A program made the translations under genes and the position numbers. Shown piece after piece: positions 59,885 to 64,000 of a DNA stretch of 64,000 bases. The stretch comes from Myxococcota bacterium (GTDB taxonomy: Bacteria > Myxococcota_A > UBA9160 > UBA4427). A model generated the notes under the pieces. It searched no databases and had not been told where the DNA came from. It was given only the letters and a program-made list of their open reading frames with translations. The stretch covers positions 18,318 to 82,317 of the forward strand of contig JANQEL010000147.1 in the NCBI GenBank assembly GCA_028278345.1. The letters run 5' to 3'. Positions within the stretch are counted from its first letter, which is position 1, and every line of letters starts with the position of its first letter.

Positions 59885-61107
59885 GAAACGCGATCGACCA
59901 TCACCTGCCCGCGACCGATCACGAGATCGAGGGCGCTCCCCGGATCGTCGTAGTCGCCGAGCTTCGCGAGGGGATCGACGGAGCTGAGCAAGAGGTCGGC
60001 GGCCATTCCCGGTTCGACCCGGCCGATCTCCCCTTCGAGGCGGCAGAGTTTCACGTTGGTGTGATAGATGGATTGCAGCACGTCCTTCGCGGGTTCGACG
60101 TCGGTGCGGATGCGGAATTCCTGGTTCTGCCAGGTCTGCGCCTCACCGAGCAGATCGGTGCCGAAGCCGAGTTCGACCCCGGCGCGCTTCGCGATCTCGA
60201 TCGAAGCCTTGCCCTGCTCGAACACCCCGGCGTTCTTGTCGACGTTCACCTTCGGCAGACCCACCTTGGCCCCGATCTCCGCCATCGCCTTGTAGGTCAC
60301 CAGCGTCGGCACCAGGGTGACGCGAAGCTCCGCCATCTCGCGCGCCACTTCGGCGTCGATCAGGTTGCCGTGCTCGATGCAGCGCACGCCGTTCTCGATC
60401 GCGAGGCGTATCGCCTCCGGCTGATAGGCGTGGGAGGTCGTGTAGGTGTGGCGATGATCCGTCTCGATCGTCGCCGCCCTCACCTCTTCCGGGGTGTACT
60501 GGATCGAATCGAAGGGATCGGTGGGCGACGCCACGCCCCCCGAAGTCATGATCTTGATGAAGGCCGAACCCGAGCGGAGCTCGGTTCGCGCCGCCACGCG
60601 CACCGCGTCCGCGCCGTCGGCCACGTGAGAGAAGTCGTTCGAGTGCAGCTGGCAGGCGCAGATGATGCCGTCGCGCGGGAGGATGTCGCCGTGGCCCGCC
60701 GTCTGCGAGAGTGCGCGCCCGGAGGGCACGATGCGCGCGCCGCGACACAGCCCACGCTCGATCGCCGAGATCAGCCCGCGCGTATCGCCCCCGGTATCGC
60801 GCACGGTGGTGAAGCCGCGCTGCATCATGCCTTCGGAGAGCTTCGCCATTCCGATCGCGCGCTCGGTCGTGTGCATCGTCGCGAGCCGCCGGAAGTCCAT
60901 CGTGGTGATCACGTGGTGAACGTGGGCGTCGATGAAGCCGGGCAGCAGGAAGCGCCCGCGTGCGTCGATCACCCGGCCGCCGTCCGCACGGGGCGGCGTC
61001 TCGTCGACGGCGACGATGCGATCGCCCTCGATGCTCACCGCGCGCTCGCCCACGATCTCGAGCGCGTCGGCGTCGAAGAGCGTCGCGTTGTCGATCACGG
61101 TCAACAT
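59881..61107 (-). CDS. Amidohydrolase, imidazolonepropionase/prolidase-like
   Basis: 408 residues from ATG 61107, with AGGAGA upstream (CCAAGGAGACGA). The beta-barrel amidohydrolase features are complete: metal motif FIDAHVHH near residue 60, the carbamylated Lys in SAFIKIMTSGGV, TTSHAYQPEAI and IEHGN with His ligands, and FGTDLLGE with the catalytic Asp. This is the Xaa-Pro dipeptidase / Sgx9260-type subgroup, which cleaves Xaa-Pro-like or N-acyl amide bonds. It is followed by the FMN oxidase with a 4-nt overlap and preceded by a Rieske oxygenase on the same strand, so the genes 58742-62877 could be one unit under the Lrp-type regulator. Confidence 0.91.
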   Translation of the reverse strand: MLTVIDNATLFDADALEIVGERAVSIEGDRIVAVDETPPRADGGRVIDARGRFLLPGFIDAHVHHVITTMDFRRLATMHTTERAIGMAKLSEGMMQRGFTTVRDTGGDTRGLISAIERGLCRGARIVPSGRALSQTAGHGDILPRDGIICACQLHSNDFSHVADGADAVRVAARTELRSGSAFIKIMTSGGVASPTDPFDSIQYTPEEVRAATIETDHRHTYTTSHAYQPEAIRLAIENGVRCIEHGNLIDAEVAREMAELRVTLVPTLVTYKAMAEIGAKVGLPKVNVDKNAGVFEQGKASIEIAKRAGVELGFGTDLLGEAQTWQNQEFRIRTDVEPAKDVLQSIYHTNVKLCRLEGEIGRVEPGMAADLLLSSVDPLAKLGDYDDPGSALDLVIGRGQVMVDRVS

Positions 61108-61144
61108 GTTCGTCTCCTTGGAACCTGCAGTTCGTTTCGACCCG

Positions 61145-62371
61145 TCACGGTGCGTCTTCGAGTTGCCCCTCGAGACACGGCTCGACGCGCAGGGGCTCTG
61201 GGATGCGATCGATCCCGATCACACGATCGATCTCTTCGTGCAGGTGATAGATCCGTCGCTCCTGATAAGAAAGCGGAATCGACTCGAGGGCCCCCGACGC
61301 CACCGAGCGATGCATGGGAGCGAGGTTCATGAAGTCCTCTTCCATCACGGCGTCGAAGACCGTGATGGCGCGCTGCCACGCCGCTTCCTGTTCTTCGTTG
61401 ACGGCCGGGGGACCGTAGAAGGTCCACTCGACTTCGGTGGTCTCGGCGTCGATCGGCCAGAAGAGGATGAACGGGAAGCCCGTCGTATCGAGGGGCGTGA
61501 TGAGGTTCGGGAAGACGTTGTAGGCGGGGTTCGTCTCGGCGTAGAGCGGGTCGAGGCCGGGGATCGGCTCGAGCACCGACGGCGCCCCGCGCGCGGCCTC
61601 CACCGCCTTCTCCCACTTCGGCGTCACCATGCGCGAATGACCGTTTGCGAAGAGACCCATGGCAGCGCCGCGGTGATCGAGCAGCTTCGCCACGGTCTGC
61701 GGGTGGATCGTCTTGAGGTGATAGGTCTCGAGGAAGGCATCGGCGACGATCTTCCAGTTCGCCGCCACGCGCTCTCTTCTCGTTCCATGGGCGCGAAGCG
61801 TGGCGCCCTGGAGTGGCGACCACTCTTCGGCCACCGCCCCGAGCCATTCGCGCAGCGGCTTGGCCGAGAGGTCTTCGTTCACGAACACCCAGCCGTCGTA
61901 CACCTCACAACGCACGGGTCGCAGCCGGCGCTTCGAGACATCGAGATCCCTGAAGTCGCGTCGATCGGGTACCTGGAGCAACTCGCCATCGAGCCCGTAG
62001 GTCCAACTGTGGTACTGGCAGCGCAGTCGCTTCGCGGCTCCGCACGCGTCGCGCACCACCGGCGCACCGCGATGCTGACAGGTATTGAAGAAGCCGCGCA
62101 GCGCCCGATCCTCGCCGCGCATGACGAGCAACGGCGAACCCGTGCGGTCGAAGGTCCGGAAGCTCCCGGGCTCCGGGAAGTCCTCGTCGCGTCCCACCAG
62201 CAGCCACGTGCGCGAAAAGAGATGCTCCCGCTCGAGGGCGTAGAAGTCGGGATCGATGTAGCGGCCGGTGGGAATCGGGGGGAGCGAGGGGAAGCCTTCG
62301 GGATGGCCTTCACGGGCGGCCTCGTACGCCATCTGATCGCGAATGCGCGCTGCCCACTTCGCCTGGTCCAT
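61145..62371 (-). CDS. Rieske non-heme iron oxygenase alpha subunit
   Basis: 408 residues from ATG 62371, with GGAAAGGGA upstream. GTG 62401, which overlaps the Lrp stop as GTGA, would add 10 residues encoded by that purine-rich site. Rieske ligands are Cys98/His100 (CQHRG) and Cys118/His121 (CQYHSW). The catalytic motif is NWKIVADAFLETYHLKTIHP with bridging Glu and two iron His. It is of the longer choline/phenylpropionate/betaine-type alpha-only class. It sits between the Lrp-type regulator and the amidohydrolase on one strand; no ferredoxin or reductase gene is adjacent. Confidence 0.93.
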   Translation of the reverse strand: MDQAKWAARIRDQMAYEAAREGHPEGFPSLPPIPTGRYIDPDFYALEREHLFSRTWLLVGRDEDFPEPGSFRTFDRTGSPLLVMRGEDRALRGFFNTCQHRGAPVVRDACGAAKRLRCQYHSWTYGLDGELLQVPDRRDFRDLDVSKRRLRPVRCEVYDGWVFVNEDLSAKPLREWLGAVAEEWSPLQGATLRAHGTRRERVAANWKIVADAFLETYHLKTIHPQTVAKLLDHRGAAMGLFANGHSRMVTPKWEKAVEAARGAPSVLEPIPGLDPLYAETNPAYNVFPNLITPLDTTGFPFILFWPIDAETTEVEWTFYGPPAVNEEQEAAWQRAITVFDAVMEEDFMNLAPMHRSVASGALESIPLSYQERRIYHLHEEIDRVIGIDRIPEPLRVEPCLEGQLEDAP

Positions 62372-62397
62372 CGCGAATCCCTTTCCCCGCTCGCGCG

Positions 62398-62877
62398 TCA
62401 CGTCCCTTCACCCAGCGCGCCCAGCGGCACCGCCGTCGTGCTCTTGATGCGCTCCATCGCGAAGCTCGAGCTTACATCGTTGAGTTCGGCCACTTCGATC
62501 AGCTTCTTGTAGATGCGATCGTACTCGGCGATGTCGGCCACGAGCACCTTCATCAGATAGTCGATCTCGCCGCTCATGCGATAGAGCTCGACCACCTCGG
62601 GGATCTGCATCACCCCGCTGGCGAAGCGCTGCAGCCATGCCTCGTTGTGCTGGTTGGTGCGGATGCTGACGAAGACGGTGATCCCCTTGCCGAGTTTCTC
62701 CGGATCGAGGATCGCGACGCGGCGCTCGATCACCCCCGCCGCTTCGAGTCGCTTGATGCGCCGCCAGCACGGGTTCTGGGAGAGGCCAACCGCCCCGGCG
62801 ATCTCCTGGATCGAGCGGGAGGCGTCCTGTTGGAGCTCGCTGAGGATGGCGCGATCGATGGAGTCAAATTCATCCAC
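62398..62877 (-). CDS. Lrp/AsnC-family transcriptional regulator
   Basis: 159 residues from GTG 62877, with GGAGAA 7 nt upstream. The N-terminal winged HTH is SIDRAILSELQQDASRSIQEI, then AVGLSQNPCWRRIKRLEAAGVI; the C-terminal RAM/ligand domain follows with VSIRTNQHNEAWL and MSGEIDYLMKVLVADIAEY. Lrp proteins sense amino acids or small acids and bind as octamers. Its stop overlaps the possible GTG start of the Rieske oxygenase, so it probably controls that gene and the amidohydrolase/FMN oxidase after it. Confidence 0.94.
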   Translation of the reverse strand: MDEFDSIDRAILSELQQDASRSIQEIAGAVGLSQNPCWRRIKRLEAAGVIERRVAILDPEKLGKGITVFVSIRTNQHNEAWLQRFASGVMQIPEVVELYRMSGEIDYLMKVLVADIAEYDRIYKKLIEVAELNDVSSSFAMERIKSTTAVPLGALGEGT

Positions 62878-63012
62878 GATTGATTCTCCACATGGGACAA
62901 TTTCACTTCAAAATGCGGTTATCGTACCTCAAATTGGGAGGATTCCCTCCTAAAGATGCGTCAATTTCCCACCGATTCTCACGGCAACGAACCCGCAAGA
63001 ACGAGGAAGCCG

Positions 63013-63246
63013 ATGACCGAGACCGTGAAGCGGATCTTTGCCGACCACCCCGCCTCGGTGGGGGAGAGTTATTTCGAGCACCTCACCCGGGCCACCTTCA
63101 TCGGCGTGCGAATGGTGGCTTCGGGCTTTGCATGTCTCGTCCATGCCCTCGTTCCGAGCGCATTCACGCATACTGGGAGCCAGACGATCGAGCGACTGCA
63201 TCGCGAGGTGATTGCACTGCGCAATCGCCAGGCGAACCGCTCATGA
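63013..63246 (+). CDS. DUF6356 family protein
   Basis: 77 residues from ATG 63013, with GAGGAAG upstream; the frame is open to 62956, but this start fits the family. It has the characteristic IFADHPASVGESYFEHLTRA start, a hydrophobic segment (GVRMVASGFACLVHALVPSAF) and THTGSQTIERLH. These short proteins with one TM-like helix are of unknown function and widespread in proteobacteria. Its TGA overlaps the start of the YeiH-type gene (ATGA), so the two are probably coupled. Confidence 0.85.
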   Translation: MTETVKRIFADHPASVGESYFEHLTRATFIGVRMVASGFACLVHALVPSAFTHTGSQTIERLHREVIALRNRQANRS

Positions 63247-64000
63247 CCCAGGCCAACCCGCCGATGCCGAACGACGCCAGCTGGGCGCGACACCTCGACT
63301 TCCTCGAAGCCGGCGGTGAATCCGTCGTCCACAACACGAAGGCGAAGGAGTACGGACGCACGCGCGGCCTGATCCTGTGCGCGGTGCTCGCGTTGGGTGC
63401 GGCCCTGCTCGAGAACGGCGCCGCTTCGATCTTCGGCGGACGCACCCTCGACGCCGCGATGTTCGCGATGGTGCTCGGCATCGTGGTCGGCAACGCGGGC
63501 GTCGACGCCAACGCCGTGCGACCCGGTGCGCGTTGGATCGTGGGTGCCGTGCTTCCCGTCGGCATCATGTTGCTGGGTGCGCGGCTTCATGTCGCAGACC
63601 TCCTGGGAGTCGGCCTGCGCGGGCTCGCGCTCTCCGCCTTCGTCATCACGCTTTCGTTCGCGGTCGTGCTCGCGTGGGCGCGCGTGCGCGGGCTGCCGCC
63701 GAAACTCGCGACCCTGCTGGCCGCGGGCAATGGCATCTGCGGCGGTTCGGCGATCGTCGCCGTCGCACCCGCAATCGACGCGAATGAAGAGGACGTCGCG
63801 ATCAGCGTCGCCACCGCGGCACTCCTCGGCATGATCGCGATGTTCACGCTGCCCGCGATCGCAGCCGCGATTGCGATGGATCCCGCCGCATTCGGAACGC
63901 TGGCGGGCCTCACCATCCAGCAGACACCCCAGGTCATCGCGGCCGGCTTCGCCCCCGGCCCCGAAGCCGGCGAGGTCGCCACCGTGACCAAGCTCGTGCG
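63243..64000 (+). CDS. YeiH/UPF0324-type putative transporter, 3' part beyond window
   Basis: ATG 63243 overlaps the DUF6356 stop; the frame is open for 252 codons to the right edge. After a soluble N-terminal segment of about 45 residues there are hydrophobic helices with MFAMVLGIVVGNAG, LPVGIMLLGARL, and the family signature AAGNGICGGSAIVAVAPAI. These are the putative sulfate exporter (PSE) family membrane proteins, for which the substrate is poorly established. The C-terminal half is not seen. Confidence 0.9.
   Translation, partial: MTQANPPMPNDASWARHLDFLEAGGESVVHNTKAKEYGRTRGLILCAVLALGAALLENGAASIFGGRTLDAAMFAMVLGIVVGNAGVDANAVRPGARWIVGAVLPVGIMLLGARLHVADLLGVGLRGLALSAFVITLSFAVVLAWARVRGLPPKLATLLAAGNGICGGSAIVAVAPAIDANEEDVAISVATAALLGMIAMFTLPAIAAAIAMDPAAFGTLAGLTIQQTPQVIAAGFAPGPEAGEVATVTKLV

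Noticed and set aside
62936..62950. GGGAGG-ATT-CCCTCC palindrome upstream of the DUF6356 gene as terminator
   Set aside because: The 3-nt loop is tight and no U-tract follows; it may be chance or a ribosome-site mimic.
1..64000. CRISPR arrays, tRNA or rRNA genes, insertion sequences
   Set aside because: No regularly spaced repeats, cloverleaf-like sequence, rRNA core or transposase motif was seen while reading both strands. A weak tRNA could still be missed without a covariance search.

Overview
The window is about 64 kb of gene-dense, high-GC DNA. It appears to come from a Gram-negative bacterium with an aerobic-looking, broad catabolic repertoire. Evidence for this is a PEP-CTERM protein, lipoproteins, Tat signals, a hopanoid-type RND exporter, many TetR regulators, four Rieske oxygenase alpha subunits and a P450. 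Deltaproteobacteria-like lineages in the broad sense (Myxococcota, Binatota and relatives) would fit, but the sequence alone does not settle the lineage. No rRNA, tRNA, CRISPR array, insertion sequence or phage gene was seen. No gene-free stretch exceeds 300 bases.

The most important result is that three genes within 28.9-35.1 kb appear to encode selenoproteins, which an ordinary gene caller would split or truncate at in-frame TGA codons. Two are AhpD/carboxymuconolactone-decarboxylase-like proteins with a C-x-x-U-x-x-x-H active site (28950-30140 plus, 30938-32044 minus). The third is an AhpC/TSA-like peroxiredoxin with U-x-x-C (34481-35023). Each TGA is followed by a stem-loop whose apical loop begins 24, 24 and 25 nt downstream, the spacing expected of a bacterial SECIS. 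The two AhpD hairpins have the same loop and one compensated base-pair change. Around them lie an SDR, two DsbA-fold HCCA-isomerase-like proteins, a split-barrel-like protein and a SnoaL-like protein: a compact selenium-dependent redox neighbourhood.

Region by region. 1-4 kb: partial FAD oxidoreductase, PEP-CTERM protein, lipoprotein carboxylesterase. 4-9.8 kb: a TetR-controlled operon for a periplasmic molybdenum hydroxylase of the ethylbenzene / steroid C25 dehydrogenase type (alpha, beta, heme gamma, chaperone), with a perfect inverted repeat upstream. 9.8-13.7 kb: HpnN-like RND exporter and a lipoprotein. 13.7-20.9 kb: luciferase-like monooxygenase, acyl-CoA-dehydrogenase-fold protein with divergent GlxA-type regulator, methyltransferase, thiolase plus DUF35 pair, MFS remnant, DUF1295 reductase. 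21-28.9 kb: two-subunit GMC dehydrogenase, SBBP beta-propeller protein, P450, M20 peptidase, enoyl-CoA hydratase. 28.9-35.1 kb: selenoprotein cluster. 35-41.5 kb: metallo-beta-lactamase lipase-like enzyme, antiporter-EIIA fusion, potassium channel, methyltransferase, GST, CofD-like protein. 41.6-46 kb: exported FAH-family protein, deazaflavin-type oxidoreductase, TetR and D-aminoacylase-like amidohydrolase. 46-53 kb: an operon of TetR, 30-aa mini-ORF, a Rieske-less oxygenase paralogue, an intact Rieske oxygenase, a bicupin and a small membrane protein, divergent from a second TetR, an MBL hydrolase and another Rieske oxygenase. 53-64 kb: ATC hydrolase-like protein, acyl-CoA dehydrogenase, epoxide hydrolase, SGNH hydrolase, DMFase large-subunit homologue, FMN oxidase, prolidase-like amidohydrolase, Rieske oxygenase, Lrp regulator, DUF6356 protein and a partial YeiH-type transporter.

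Genes are tightly packed. Operons use ATGA, GTGA and TGATG start/stop overlaps, and four convergent pairs share their stop codons in a CTAG tetranucleotide. Much of the content fits oxygenation and thioester breakdown of hydrophobic substrates (hydrocarbons, sterols, amides). The actual substrates are inference.
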